The notes: generated by a model from the letters alone, not told the origin. DNA of 19,661 nucleotides from an uncultured Elusimicrobia bacterium (GCA_900321865.1 ONXP01000052.1:1-19661), one strand, 5' to 3'; positions 1 through 8,747 are shown, counted from the first letter of the stretch. A program made the numbers and translations.

Positions 1-777
1 AATTATGAGTTTATGATTTATCAATGCGAGGGAACTGAATCAGAAAAATTAGCTTGGTTTGAAGTTGTTAATGTAGCAGGCGAAAAACTAACTGAACAAG
101 AATTAAGAAATAGTGCTTATACTGGTGCTTGGCTCACAGATGCTAAAAAACATTTTTCTAAAAACGACTCAGCTGGTAAAAAATTATCTGATAAATATAT
201 AAAAGCAGAATACAAAAGGCAAGAATTATTAGAAAAGGCACTAAAAGGGATTTGTGAGTATCAACAAATAAAAGATAATAAAGCAATAGAAATTTATATG
301 GCTAAACATCGAAGTGATAATGATGCTAATGAATTATGGCAGTATTTTCAAGATGTGATTGACTGGGTAGAAAAAATATTTGAAAAATACAATAAAGATA
401 TGTTAGGGCTTGACTGGTGTCATTTTTATAATATTTATAGCAAGAATAACTATAATACTAAAATCATTGGCGAAGAAGTTGAAAAACTACATAAAGATGA
501 AGAAGTTGGGAAAGGTGCGAAAATTTATGAGTATGTGTTATGTAAAGACCAAGACCCATTCGCTGAAAGATTACTTAATTTAAGACAATTTGACGGAAGG
601 CAAAAAAAAATTGCTTATGAAAATCAAAAAGGAATTTGTCCTTTATGCAAAAAACATTTTGAAATTGAAGAAATGGAAGGCGACCACATAGTCCCTTGGT
701 CAAAAGGTGGAGAAACATTACAAGATAATTGTCAAATGCTATGTAAAAATTGTAATAGGCATAAATCTGATAAATAA
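1..777 (+). CDS. DUF262/HNH endonuclease family protein, 3' part (5' end outside window)
   Basis: The reading frame is open from the first base, so the ATG at 13 is probably internal and the N-terminal DUF262 (ParB/GmrS-like) core is missing. The first visible residues carry a stretch typical of the end of DUF262 domains (GEKLTEQELRN, preceded by WFEVVN). A charged, mostly helical middle follows. The last 50 residues form an HNH zinc-finger nuclease: CPLC near nt 637, then DHIVPWSKGG, DN and CKNCNRHK. DUF262-HNH proteins are related to GmrSD-type modification-dependent restriction factors, so cleavage of foreign DNA is a fair inference; the substrate cannot be read from the sequence. The gene runs opposite to all its neighbours and has noticeably more G+C, which suggests horizontal acquisition. 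Its stop at 777 leaves a convergent spacer before the ftsI-like gene. Family call fairly sure, function inferred. Confidence 0.85.
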   Translation, partial: NYEFMIYQCEGTESEKLAWFEVVNVAGEKLTEQELRNSAYTGAWLTDAKKHFSKNDSAGKKLSDKYIKAEYKRQELLEKALKGICEYQQIKDNKAIEIYMAKHRSDNDANELWQYFQDVIDWVEKIFEKYNKDMLGLDWCHFYNIYSKNNYNTKIIGEEVEKLHKDEEVGKGAKIYEYVLCKDQDPFAERLLNLRQFDGRQKKIAYENQKGICPLCKKHFEIEEMEGDHIVPWSKGGETLQDNCQMLCKNCNRHKSDK

Positions 778-804
778 AAGTAAAGAAAATAAATAATAAT
801 ATGT

Positions 805-837
805 AAAAACACTTATTTTTAAAATAGGGAGTTTTTT
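805..837 (+). terminator. Probable hairpin terminator between convergent genes
   Basis: AAAAAC (805-810) can pair with GTTTTT (831-836), and inside it CTTATT (812-817) with AATAGG (823-828, one G-T pair). This gives two 6-bp helices separated by a small internal loop, ending in a T tract. It lies 28 bases after the stop of the HNH gene. The minus strand also reads a hairpin followed by T's, so it could serve both converging genes, although the ftsI-like stop is about 180 bases away. The high A+T makes weak hairpins common by chance. The rest of the 778-1018 spacer shows no gene I can support. Confidence 0.4.
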
Positions 838-1018
838 ATATTTTAAAGTATAATATTATTAATCCTATAGTTTATTTTAAGTATTTAAAATATTTTATAA
901 TTTTATAAAATTTATGATAAGGGTAAAATGTATTTAAATAAAAAAGAAATTTTTATTAGTAATTTTATTTGCATAACTTACATAAAAAATATTAATTAAC
1001 AAAAAATTTTTTAAATAT

Positions 1019-2692
1019 TTATATACTTTTTTTAATCCCATAATAAAATATTAAGTCTTTTATTATATTTTTCATAGTCTTTGAACAAACTTCCCCACCA
1101 TAATATTTACCTATAGGAGAATCTACTACTAAAAGTATAGAAAATTTTGGTCTATCTATTGGAAATATGCTAACCATGGAAGAAATATAGTTTTCATTTG
1201 AATATTTTTTAGTTGCGGGATCTATTTTTTGGGCTGTTCCTGTCTTTGCTCCTATTCTATACCCATCTAACTTTAATCCCCTTCCTGTTCCCCTTTCTAC
1301 AACTTGTTCCATTGTAAGCAATATTTTTTCTGCCACATCACTAGAAAAAACTCTTCTAACAAACCTAGTTTTTGTTTCAATTACAACATCATCCTTTTTT
1401 AAAAATTTAACAATCCTAGGCTCTAACATTTTCCCTTTATTGCCAATAGATGAAATAGCACTAATTAATTGAATAGGAGTTACCCCTATACCTTGTCCAA
1501 ATGGTATAGTATAAATAGATAAATTATCCCAATCATTAGGTATACTTAATAAACCTTTTTCTTCTCCTGGCAAATCTATACCAGTTTGACATCCAAATCC
1601 AAATCTCTTTAAATAAAAATACATTTTCTCTTTTCCTAATTTTTCTCCAACTTTCGCCATACCAATATTACTAGAAAATACTACAATATCCTCTAAAGTA
1701 AGATTTTTAACCTTTTTATTGTGAGCCTCCTTTATAGTATGATTAAAAACTTTAAACTCTCCATTTTCACAAAAAATATTATCTTTTAATTTATATAAAT
1801 TCTCTTCTAAACTTGCACCTAAAAATAAAACTTTCATTGTAGAGCCTGGTTCATAAACTTTACTAACAGCCAAATTTTTATAAATTTCAAAGACATCTTC
1901 ATTATCTCTCCCATAAATATTTGCCATAACTAAAATTTCACCAGTTTTTATATTTTCTATAATACAAGTTATATCTTTTGGATTTGTCTCTTTTTTTAAT
2001 TTCTTTAAATGTTCTTCTACTAAAAATTCTAAATTTCTGTCTATAGTTAAAGAAACATCATAAGATTTTTCTTTGATTAAATTAATTTTTTTGTCTATAT
2101 CTAAAATTTTTCCCTTTGCATCTTTTTCTATGAAAATATTAAAATCTTTTCCTTGCAAAAATTCATTCATACTATGCTCTATACCGCTCATTCCAATTCC
2201 ATCAATATTGGTGTAACCTAATAATGGCATAGCTAAATTTTTATTAGGATAAAATCTCATTTCTTCTTTTTCTCTATTTATACTTTTAGGAATATCTTTA
2301 ATATTAATATCTTCCATATAGAATCTTTTTAACCAAAAAAATTTTTTTGATTTTTTTAATCTTCTATCTATAGAATCTCTTTTTATATCAAAATATTTTT
2401 TCGCAAAAGAAAATAGTTCTGTTTTATCTAAATCATTTTTTAACATATATGGCAAACAAAAATATGAATACTTAAAAATAGATATAGCTAAAACAGAATT
2501 ATTCCTATCGTATATATTTCCACGCAAAATTTTTATTTTTTCTTTTTTTTGAATTTGTTTAGATAAATAATTAGAATATTTTTTATTTTTTAATGTTTGA
2601 ATATAAAAAAGTCTAAAAAAAAGTATAACAAAAATCAAAAAAGCTAAAAATGATACAAAGCGTATTTTATTGTTGAGCGAATTATTATCCAT
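1019..2692 (-). CDS. ftsI: Class B penicillin-binding protein, FtsI-like peptidoglycan transpeptidase
   Basis: This is a D,D-transpeptidase that cross-links peptidoglycan, anchored in the inner membrane with its catalytic domain in the periplasm. One N-terminal membrane segment (residues about 11-30) is followed by the class B signature RGNIYDRN (58-64) and a dimerisation region. The penicillin-binding domain has all three catalytic motifs: S284-T-M-K287 (in EPGSTMK), S340-S-N342 and K483-T-G485. The length of 557 aa suits FtsI/PBP3; no PASTA domains are present. The start ATG overlaps the stop of the upstream gene by one base (TAATG), which suggests coupled translation. It is the last gene of the minus-strand series. 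The same series carries a RodA-type SEDS protein three genes upstream, so a role as RodA's partner in elongation (PBP2) is possible. I favour FtsI from the motif spacing and length, and this choice is less certain than the family. Confidence 0.88.
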   Translation of the reverse strand: MDNNSLNNKIRFVSFLAFLIFVILFFRLFYIQTLKNKKYSNYLSKQIQKKEKIKILRGNIYDRNNSVLAISIFKYSYFCLPYMLKNDLDKTELFSFAKKYFDIKRDSIDRRLKKSKKFFWLKRFYMEDINIKDIPKSINREKEEMRFYPNKNLAMPLLGYTNIDGIGMSGIEHSMNEFLQGKDFNIFIEKDAKGKILDIDKKINLIKEKSYDVSLTIDRNLEFLVEEHLKKLKKETNPKDITCIIENIKTGEILVMANIYGRDNEDVFEIYKNLAVSKVYEPGSTMKVLFLGASLEENLYKLKDNIFCENGEFKVFNHTIKEAHNKKVKNLTLEDIVVFSSNIGMAKVGEKLGKEKMYFYLKRFGFGCQTGIDLPGEEKGLLSIPNDWDNLSIYTIPFGQGIGVTPIQLISAISSIGNKGKMLEPRIVKFLKKDDVVIETKTRFVRRVFSSDVAEKILLTMEQVVERGTGRGLKLDGYRIGAKTGTAQKIDPATKKYSNENYISSMVSIFPIDRPKFSILLVVDSPIGKYYGGEVCSKTMKNIIKDLIFYYGIKKSI

Positions 2693-3636
2693 TAATAAAT
2701 ATCTAACAATGTTTTATTTTTATACTTATTATCACTAAAAATTTCTTTTATATCTTTGTTTTTATAATCTAAATAATAAAATTTTGACAAATTTTTCTCT
2801 TTGGTAATAAAATAAACTAAATCTTTTTGATGAGATGTCTTGATTATGTAAATATTTTTAAATTTATAGCTATAAATTTTTTCAATTTTATTTTCTTGTT
2901 TTCCATAAAAATCATATTTATTTATAACAATATTTTTATTTTTATCTAAAACATTATAGTATAAAAATCCTTTTTTCCCAGGAAACCACGAAATAGGACA
3001 AGCGTTATTTAATTTTAAAAGCACTTTTTTATTCACAATATCAAAAACGAAAAGGGTATTGTTTTTATAACTATCTCCAAAATAAAATAATAAATGGTCT
3101 AAAGAATCTGATAATACCATATTTTTAATAGTAAAAGTTGAAAAATTATATTCTAAAAATAAAAGTGGTTCAAATTCATTTTTTTTTATATCACAAGAAA
3201 CTAAAGAATAAGCATATCGTTTATCATAATTTTTAAAAAATATAAGGATTTTATGATTATTTATAAATTCGAAATCTATGATTTCATCTTCTTTAAAATA
3301 ATTAATTGATTTTCTGTAAATAATTTTTCTTAAAACCAAATCATATATAAAAATTTTATGTTTCTTTTCACTATAAAATATAAAAAAATTCCCATCAGAG
3401 GACCATTTAAAAATATTTGTCTTTTTTGCAAACATTTTTTTTATTTTATTATTTTTTAAAAAATAGAAATATTTATCATCCGATAATAAAATTTTTTTAT
3501 TTTTTAGTTCTGATATTTGGTTATTTTTAATATTTTGTAAAGCCAAATCAGAAAAAACCACATAAAGAAAAATAATTATTAAACTAATACAATAAATACT
3601 TTCTTTTGAAAATTTTCGCATTCTTAGTTTATTCAC
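2692..3636 (-). CDS. Membrane-anchored protein of unknown function, possible beta-propeller-like repeats
   Basis: I do not recognise a named family. The 314-aa product has a short basic N-terminus, one hydrophobic segment (about residues 13-32) and a long Lys/Asn/Phe/Tyr-rich extracytoplasmic region. Short units of strand-like character recur, such as KWSSDGNFFIFYS and SWFPGKKGFLYYN. They resemble the W-S-x-D-G-x-x-x-x-F/Y pattern of TolB/WD40-like propeller blades, so a small propeller is a guess. The start is GTG, overlapping the rlmB stop as GTGA; an in-frame ATG lies five codons later. The gene directly precedes the ftsI-like gene with a one-base overlap, the position where FtsL is often found, but at 314 aa it is far too long for FtsL and shows no clear coiled coil. 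An accessory role in cell-wall synthesis is inferred from position only. Confidence 0.7.
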   Translation of the reverse strand: MNKLRMRKFSKESIYCISLIIIFLYVVFSDLALQNIKNNQISELKNKKILLSDDKYFYFLKNNKIKKMFAKKTNIFKWSSDGNFFIFYSEKKHKIFIYDLVLRKIIYRKSINYFKEDEIIDFEFINNHKILIFFKNYDKRYAYSLVSCDIKKNEFEPLLFLEYNFSTFTIKNMVLSDSLDHLLFYFGDSYKNNTLFVFDIVNKKVLLKLNNACPISWFPGKKGFLYYNVLDKNKNIVINKYDFYGKQENKIEKIYSYKFKNIYIIKTSHQKDLVYFITKEKNLSKFYYLDYKNKDIKEIFSDNKYKNKTLLDIY

Positions 3637-4664
3637 AAATTTTTTGATAATTCATAAAAAATTATAGATGCTGCACAAGAGACATTTAAAGAATTAAACT
3701 GGGTTTTCATAGGAATAGTAATACAATAATCAGACATTTTTTTTATGCTCTCTCTAACTCCATCACCTTCACTACCTAAAACTATACATATATTATCATC
3801 ATCTATATTTTTTAAAGATTCTATAGGAAAAACTTTCTTAACATTTTTTGTTACATCAGATGCTAAAATCAAAAATTTATTTTCTTTTAAAACTTCAATA
3901 GTTTTATTTAAATTTAGAGTTTTTATTATATCAATTTTATTTGCAGCCCCACTAGATGCCTTTAATACTGTTGAATTTATCAAACAAGAATTTCTGCTGG
4001 GCAATATCACAGCACTAAAACCAAAAATAAAAGCACTTCTTATGATAGCTCCTACATTGTGAGGATCTGTAATATTATCTAAAATAGCTATAAAATTTTT
4101 GCCTTTTTTATCGCTTTTATCTAAAAAATTATCTAAACCTGTATATTTTATAGGAGAAGTAAGTGCAACTATGCCTTGATTGCCATCTCCAAACTTTTTG
4201 TTTAAAATTTTTCTATCCAAAAAAGAAAAAATTATATTTTTTTCTTTACATAAACTAATTATTTTTGAAACAATTTCACCTTTATTATTTTTAGCAATAT
4301 ATAATTTATTTATAGTAGTATTAGATTCTGATTCTAAATTTTCTAAAACAATTTTTTTTCCATAAATAAAATCTTTTTCCGTATTTTCATTAAAAAAATT
4401 TTCATCTTTTTCATTTGTTATAAAGGACTTTTTAGACTTAGAATAAAAATTTTTGTTTTCATTTTTATTTATATATTTTTTATATTTAAAATCGTCATTA
4501 AAAGCATTAGGTCTTTTTTTTAATTTATCATCGCCTTTCTCATAAAATCGATCTTTTTTATTAAAAGATTTCTCAAACTTAAAATTATTAGAATTAAATT
4601 TTTTTGGAGCTTTTTTTACTTCTTTTTTATTTTGATATTCAAATTTAAATTTATTTTTTTTCAT
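3633..4664 (-). CDS. rlmB: SpoU/TrmH-family RNA 2'-O-methyltransferase, RlmB-like, with long basic N-terminal extension
   Basis: This enzyme uses S-adenosylmethionine to methylate a ribose 2'-OH; RlmB acts on G2251 of 23S rRNA in E. coli. The catalytic domain covers about residues 98-343. It carries the three SpoU motifs: DNITDPHNVGAIIRSA with conserved Arg209, VLGSEGDGV with Glu299, and PMKTQFNSLNVSCAASI. These residues build the trefoil-knot SAM site. Before it, residues 101-170 match the substrate-binding region of RlmB (YGKKIVLENL start). The first 97 or so residues are an unusual low-complexity tail rich in Lys, Asn and Phe, probably disordered and RNA-binding. A clear AGGA ribosome site lies 8 bases before the ATG, so the tail does appear to be translated. 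The TGA stop overlaps the next gene's GTG. Precise target base is inferred from the family; another TrmH-type tRNA or rRNA target is possible. Confidence 0.88.
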   Translation of the reverse strand: MKKNKFKFEYQNKKEVKKAPKKFNSNNFKFEKSFNKKDRFYEKGDDKLKKRPNAFNDDFKYKKYINKNENKNFYSKSKKSFITNEKDENFFNENTEKDFIYGKKIVLENLESESNTTINKLYIAKNNKGEIVSKIISLCKEKNIIFSFLDRKILNKKFGDGNQGIVALTSPIKYTGLDNFLDKSDKKGKNFIAILDNITDPHNVGAIIRSAFIFGFSAVILPSRNSCLINSTVLKASSGAANKIDIIKTLNLNKTIEVLKENKFLILASDVTKNVKKVFPIESLKNIDDDNICIVLGSEGDGVRESIKKMSDYCITIPMKTQFNSLNVSCAASIIFYELSKNL

Positions 4665-4680
4665 ATTTTTATCCTAAAAG

Positions 4681-7131
4681 TTAAAAAATAAAACCGTTCC
4701 TTTTAATTATAATTTTTTTATACAAAATATCGTCTATATTAAAAATCGCTTTTAATAAACTAAATAAGTTTATAAATTTTTTACTGTTATCTACGATTAA
4801 ATTTAGTTCAAAATTTTTTATTTCGATTTTTTTTACAAAAAGTTTTAAATCTAAAATCTCTTTTTTCCCTTTTTTTTCTATTTCTCTAAAAAAAGTTTCG
4901 CTTTTTAAAAATTCATCCAAAGCATCTAAGCTCCAGCTTTCATCATTTATAACTGTATAATCAAAAATATTTAAAAGTTTTGACAAAGGAACAAAATCTT
5001 TTTCTAATTTTATTATTTTTTTTAAAAACATTCCAGATGGTAAATTTTTATTAATATTTTCTAGGATTTCACTTTCATTAAAATTTTCGTCAAAAACTTC
5101 AAAATCAAAAATTTCATTCTCGCCTATATGCCCCACTGACAATGGCGGACCAAAACTAATAATTGGAAGTGGATGAAAACCTTTGGAAAAAATTATTTTT
5201 ACCCCAGATCTAATTAGAGAATCTTTTATGATATCAATTAATTCTAGATGTGATATAAACCGAAGTTTATAAGATTTTTCATAAAAAGCTCTAAATCTAT
5301 ATTTTTTGATATTTTCTGAAACTTCTAAAAAATTTTCTTTTTTAAAAATTTTATTTTCATTGTTTATATTTTTTTTATCATTTTCGTTTTCTTTTCCAAG
5401 ATTTCTATCTTTTCTAACAACATAAATTTTTTTAGCCATTCTATATAAAGTCTCTCTACCAATGCCATAATTAATATTTTCCCAGTCCATTTTTTTATTA
5501 AAATCGATATTTCTAGTAACCAATTCTTCTATATTTATATTAAATTTTTCGCCAGCTTTTTTCCAAATATCATAATTAAAATGTTCTTCCCACTGGTCAA
5601 AAAGTGCTCCAGACTTATATGCTTCTTCTAAAATTAAAGAAGCCTCTCTTCCTCCCCTTGCAAAAAGCCCTTCTACGATGCTACCTTCTATTCTAGAATG
5701 CTTAATGCTAGCTATTTTAGTTTTTCTAGCTTCATCTATAATAAAATTTTTTTTCTCCATTAAACTAGATAAACTCTCTTGTTTTTCCCAAGCAAACGGA
5801 GTATGAGGCTTTGGCACAAAAGAAGAAATTCCAATATTAATTTTTATTCCTCGGAATTTATATTTTATTTTCCAAATTAAATCTATAATAGCCTTTATAT
5901 CATCAAAAGTTTCTGTAGGCAATCCGTACATAAAATACAACTTTACTAATTTCCAGCCATTATTATATGCCATAGATACTGCATCTAAAATGTCTTCTTC
6001 TGTGACATTTTTCCCTATGTAATCACGTAATCTCTGTGACCCCGCCTCAGGAGCAAAGGTAAGAGATGCTTTTTTATTTTTATTAACTAAACTTGCCAGC
6101 TCTAAAGAAAATTTATCACATCTCAAAGATGGCAGTGAAATCGAATAATTTTTTTCGTAAAAATTTTCTACAAACCATTCCAAAATTTCTTTTATATTTG
6201 GATGATCTATGACCGACAAAGACAATAACGAAATATCCATATTTCCTTTTTTATCAATACTATCTAAAATCAAAGATTTTATTTTTTCAATGCTTCTTAT
6301 TCTAAGAGGTCTATTTATAAAACTTGCATGGCAAAATTTACAAGATCTAAAACATCCTCTCTGGATTTCAATAGAAAGATGAGAATGCACCGCACTGACT
6401 ATAGGAGTAATGATATCAGTTGGGAAAAAATTGTTTTCCAAATCTTTAACCACTTTAGGTCTAACTATTCCTTTAGTAAAATCTGGAACAAAAATCCCAT
6501 CTATAGAAGAAATATGTTTTATTTTTTCTATTCTAGACAAGTTTTTCACTTCTAAAAACTTTTCACAAATTTTATTTAATACTACTTCTCCATCACCAAG
6601 AGAAAAAACATCTATAAATTTTTCGATTGGAAAAGGATTAGAGGTGCAACATCCTCCAGCCAAAACTATAGGCGATGCATCATCTCTTTTCTTCCTATCT
6701 AATTCTATCTCGGAATTTTCTAAAATAGAAAGCATATTAGTATAACATAATTCATATCCTAAAGAAAAACCTATTAAATCAAAATCTTTTATTGGAATTT
6801 TGTAGCCTAATGAATACAGCGAAAAATTATTTTCTTTCATCAATTTAATAAAATCTAACTTTGGCATAAAAGCTAAATCTACTAAAATGTTTTCATATTG
6901 ATTAAGGAAATGAAAAAGTAGTTTTACTCCAAGTGATGATATTCCTATTTCGTATAAATCAGGAAATATTAAACAAAATTTTAGATTTATTTTTTCATCA
7001 ATATTTTTTAAATATTTATACAGTTCAACCCCAATATATCTAGCAGGTTTTTCTACAAATGGTAAAATATTTTTTTCTATCAATTTAAAATCATTTAAAT
7101 AATCAATATGGGTTTTCATTTTAATTTGCAT
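4681..7131 (-). CDS. Radical SAM protein (TIGR03960 type) fused to DUF2344 domain
   Basis: This 816-aa fusion has an N-terminal cobalamin-binding-like region (about 50-190), then a radical SAM core with the cluster motif C260-x3-C264-x2-C267 in RGCFRSCKFCHAS. Later signatures of the core are visible, including TFAPEAGSQRLRDYIGKN and YGLPTET. A charged linker around residue 590 leads to a C-terminal DUF2344 (TIGR03936) domain starting near 611, with ISHLELIDIIKDSLIRSG and SKGFHPLPIISFGPPLSVG. In many bacteria these are two adjacent genes or one fused gene near rodA, rng, rplU and rpmA. Their reaction is not established to my knowledge; a role in rRNA or ribosome maturation is often suspected from neighbours. 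The ATG used overlaps the rodA stop by 11 bases and has a GAGAG site just upstream; a Met four codons later lacks one. Confidence 0.87.
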   Translation of the reverse strand: MQIKMKTHIDYLNDFKLIEKNILPFVEKPARYIGVELYKYLKNIDEKINLKFCLIFPDLYEIGISSLGVKLLFHFLNQYENILVDLAFMPKLDFIKLMKENNFSLYSLGYKIPIKDFDLIGFSLGYELCYTNMLSILENSEIELDRKKRDDASPIVLAGGCCTSNPFPIEKFIDVFSLGDGEVVLNKICEKFLEVKNLSRIEKIKHISSIDGIFVPDFTKGIVRPKVVKDLENNFFPTDIITPIVSAVHSHLSIEIQRGCFRSCKFCHASFINRPLRIRSIEKIKSLILDSIDKKGNMDISLLSLSVIDHPNIKEILEWFVENFYEKNYSISLPSLRCDKFSLELASLVNKNKKASLTFAPEAGSQRLRDYIGKNVTEEDILDAVSMAYNNGWKLVKLYFMYGLPTETFDDIKAIIDLIWKIKYKFRGIKINIGISSFVPKPHTPFAWEKQESLSSLMEKKNFIIDEARKTKIASIKHSRIEGSIVEGLFARGGREASLILEEAYKSGALFDQWEEHFNYDIWKKAGEKFNINIEELVTRNIDFNKKMDWENINYGIGRETLYRMAKKIYVVRKDRNLGKENENDKKNINNENKIFKKENFLEVSENIKKYRFRAFYEKSYKLRFISHLELIDIIKDSLIRSGVKIIFSKGFHPLPIISFGPPLSVGHIGENEIFDFEVFDENFNESEILENINKNLPSGMFLKKIIKLEKDFVPLSKLLNIFDYTVINDESWSLDALDEFLKSETFFREIEKKGKKEILDLKLFVKKIEIKNFELNLIVDNSKKFINLFSLLKAIFNIDDILYKKIIIKRNGFIF

Positions 7132-8410
7132 ATCTCTCTTTTGAAATATTTAAAAGAATTCCTATAACCATACAATTTCCCACGAATGCCGACCCCCCAT
7201 AACTGATAAATGGAAGTGGAACTCCAGTTAAAGGAATAAAACCTATAGCACAACCTATGTTTAAAAATATAAAAAAACTAAAATAAATTAAAAACGATAT
7301 CGCAATAAAACTAGCAAATCTGTTTTTAGCATTAATGGCAATTAAATAAATTCTATAACAAAAAAAGATATAAATTAGAATAATTAAAAAAGATAACAAA
7401 AATCCACCTTCTTCACCGATTACAGAAAAAATAAAATCTGTATGTCTTTCTGGCACAAAACCTAATTGCCCCTGAGTTCCTTTTTTTAAACCCTTTCCTA
7501 AAAAAAATCCAGATCCTATAGCAATATTTGATTGAATTATATTATAGCCAGAACCTAACCTATCCATATAAGGATCAAAAAAAACTAATAATCTATTTTT
7601 TTGATAAAATTTTATATGATTAAAAATAAAATTGCCAAAAACTAAAGAAATATACGATAAAACAAAAAAATAAAAATAATAAAATTTTTTTAAAATTAAA
7701 GTAAAAATCTTTGAAAATGTATAATACAAAATCAGAAATAAAATTGCTAAAAAGAAAAAAAGCTCCAAATTATCGAAATTTATAAATTCTATATTTTTGT
7801 ATATAAAAAATATTTTTATAAAAATTAGAAAACTAGATAAAAATATAAATAAAATAATTGAATAAATATAAATTTTTCTAATGCCAGAAACGAAGCAAAG
7901 CCCCAAAACTATAGGTACTAAAACTAATAATCCACCAAAATCTGGTTGCATTGCTATTAAGATTATTAAAGGCAAAATTATCAAAAAAACATAAAATAAG
8001 ATCTTAAAAGTTTTAATTATAGAAATATTTTTATCTAAAAATTTTGACAAAAATAATATCAAGAAAATTCTAGCAAGTTCTATCGGTTGAAATAGTATAA
8101 TTTTTAAATTAAACCAACTTTTTGCCCCTTTTATTTTTACTCCAAAAAATAATACTAAAATAAGCATAACAAGAGAACAAATATATAAAAAAAAACTGGT
8201 ATTATAATAAAAATTATAATTTATCTGAGAAAAAATTATTATGAAAAAATATCCAATTATTACAATAAAAATCTGTTTTATATAAATATTTAGAAAATTA
8301 GGTATATTAAAAGATGCAGAATACACAAAAATCATTCCAATCAAAGAAAGCAAAATTACTAAAAATATCAAAACAAAATCAATATTTTTTATTCTCTTTT
8401 TATATATCAT
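7121..8410 (-). CDS. rodA: RodA-type SEDS peptidoglycan glycosyltransferase
   Basis: SEDS proteins polymerise lipid II glycan strands in the inner membrane; RodA drives rod elongation. Visible hallmarks are IFVYSAS after the first helix, QPDFGG (155-160), the long loop FFDPYMDRLGSGYNIIQS (277-294), QGQLGFVPERHTDFIFSVIGEE with the essential Asp at 325, and TGVPLPFISYGGSA (395-408). These fit RodA better than FtsW. The protein has 429 residues, longer than the roughly 370-390 of typical RodA. The excess falls between residues 181 and 270, where I count three hydrophobic segments instead of one, as if a two-helix hairpin had been inserted before the catalytic loop. No strong ribosome site is visible 8 bases after the TPR gene. 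Its last 11 bases overlap the radical SAM gene. Confidence 0.92.
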   Translation of the reverse strand: MIYKKRIKNIDFVLIFLVILLSLIGMIFVYSASFNIPNFLNIYIKQIFIVIIGYFFIIIFSQINYNFYYNTSFFLYICSLVMLILVLFFGVKIKGAKSWFNLKIILFQPIELARIFLILFLSKFLDKNISIIKTFKILFYVFLIILPLIILIAMQPDFGGLLVLVPIVLGLCFVSGIRKIYIYSIILFIFLSSFLIFIKIFFIYKNIEFINFDNLELFFFLAILFLILYYTFSKIFTLILKKFYYFYFFVLSYISLVFGNFIFNHIKFYQKNRLLVFFDPYMDRLGSGYNIIQSNIAIGSGFFLGKGLKKGTQGQLGFVPERHTDFIFSVIGEEGGFLLSFLIILIYIFFCYRIYLIAINAKNRFASFIAISFLIYFSFFIFLNIGCAIGFIPLTGVPLPFISYGGSAFVGNCMVIGILLNISKERYAN

Positions 8411-8418
8411 AAATAAAA

Positions 8419-8697
8419 TTATTCATCTAGTTTTGTTATTTTTATCAAATGCTCTTTTGCCAATTTATGATCTTCTTTTATGGATAAAACCCTCTTATAA
8501 TAAGTAGCAGCATTGTCTAAATCATTGAGAGCCTCACAGCAAAGAGCTAAATTATAAATAACATCATAATTTGTTTCATCTTCTTTTAAAATTTCTAAAA
8601 ATAAAGTCTTAGCTAATTCAAATTTTTTATTTATAAAATAAAATTTTCCCATTTCTATTTTATCTTCGTTTGTTCCTTTTGCCTCATTAAAATCCAT
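8419..8697 (-). CDS. Small tetratricopeptide-repeat protein
   Basis: This 92-aa acidic protein consists of about two TPR units. Residues 13-46 (KFYFINKKFELAKTLFLEIL and following) and 47-80 (YNLALCCEALNDLDNAATYY and following) show the spaced small and aromatic residues of the TPR helix pair. No signal peptide or membrane segment is present, so it is probably cytoplasmic and mediates protein contacts. A clear GGAG ribosome site precedes the ATG by six to seven bases. It sits 8 bases ahead of rodA and after a 50-base gap from ispG. A scaffold role for the downstream envelope genes is only a guess from position. Confidence 0.82.
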   Translation of the reverse strand: MDFNEAKGTNEDKIEMGKFYFINKKFELAKTLFLEILKEDETNYDVIYNLALCCEALNDLDNAATYYKRVLSIKEDHKLAKEHLIKITKLDE

Positions 8698-8718
8698 ATT
8701 ATCTCCAAAATAAAATTC

Positions 8719-8735
8719 TTTAATTCAGAATTAAA
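8719..8735. repeat. Short inverted repeat between ispG and the TPR gene
   Basis: TTTAATT (8719-8725) and AATTAAA (8729-8735) form a perfect 7-bp stem around the triloop CAG. It lies in the 50-base gap, one of the two largest gaps in the minus-strand gene series. All seven pairs are A-T, so as RNA it would be a weak structure, and it lacks a clean T tract. It might be a processing or attenuation site, or chance in AT-rich DNA. Confidence 0.3.
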
Positions 8736-8747
8736 TAAAAATTTTAA

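Noticed and set aside
928-999. A 23-codon plus-strand ORF with an AAGGG upstream (MYLNKKEIF start)
   Set aside because: Too short, no family resemblance, and such ORFs are frequent in AT-rich spacers.
3745-4062. Plus-strand ORF opposite rlmB, and similar plus-strand ORFs opposite other minus-strand genes
   Set aside because: They are mirror frames of conserved genes with no family signatures and biased Ser/Phe/Ile composition.
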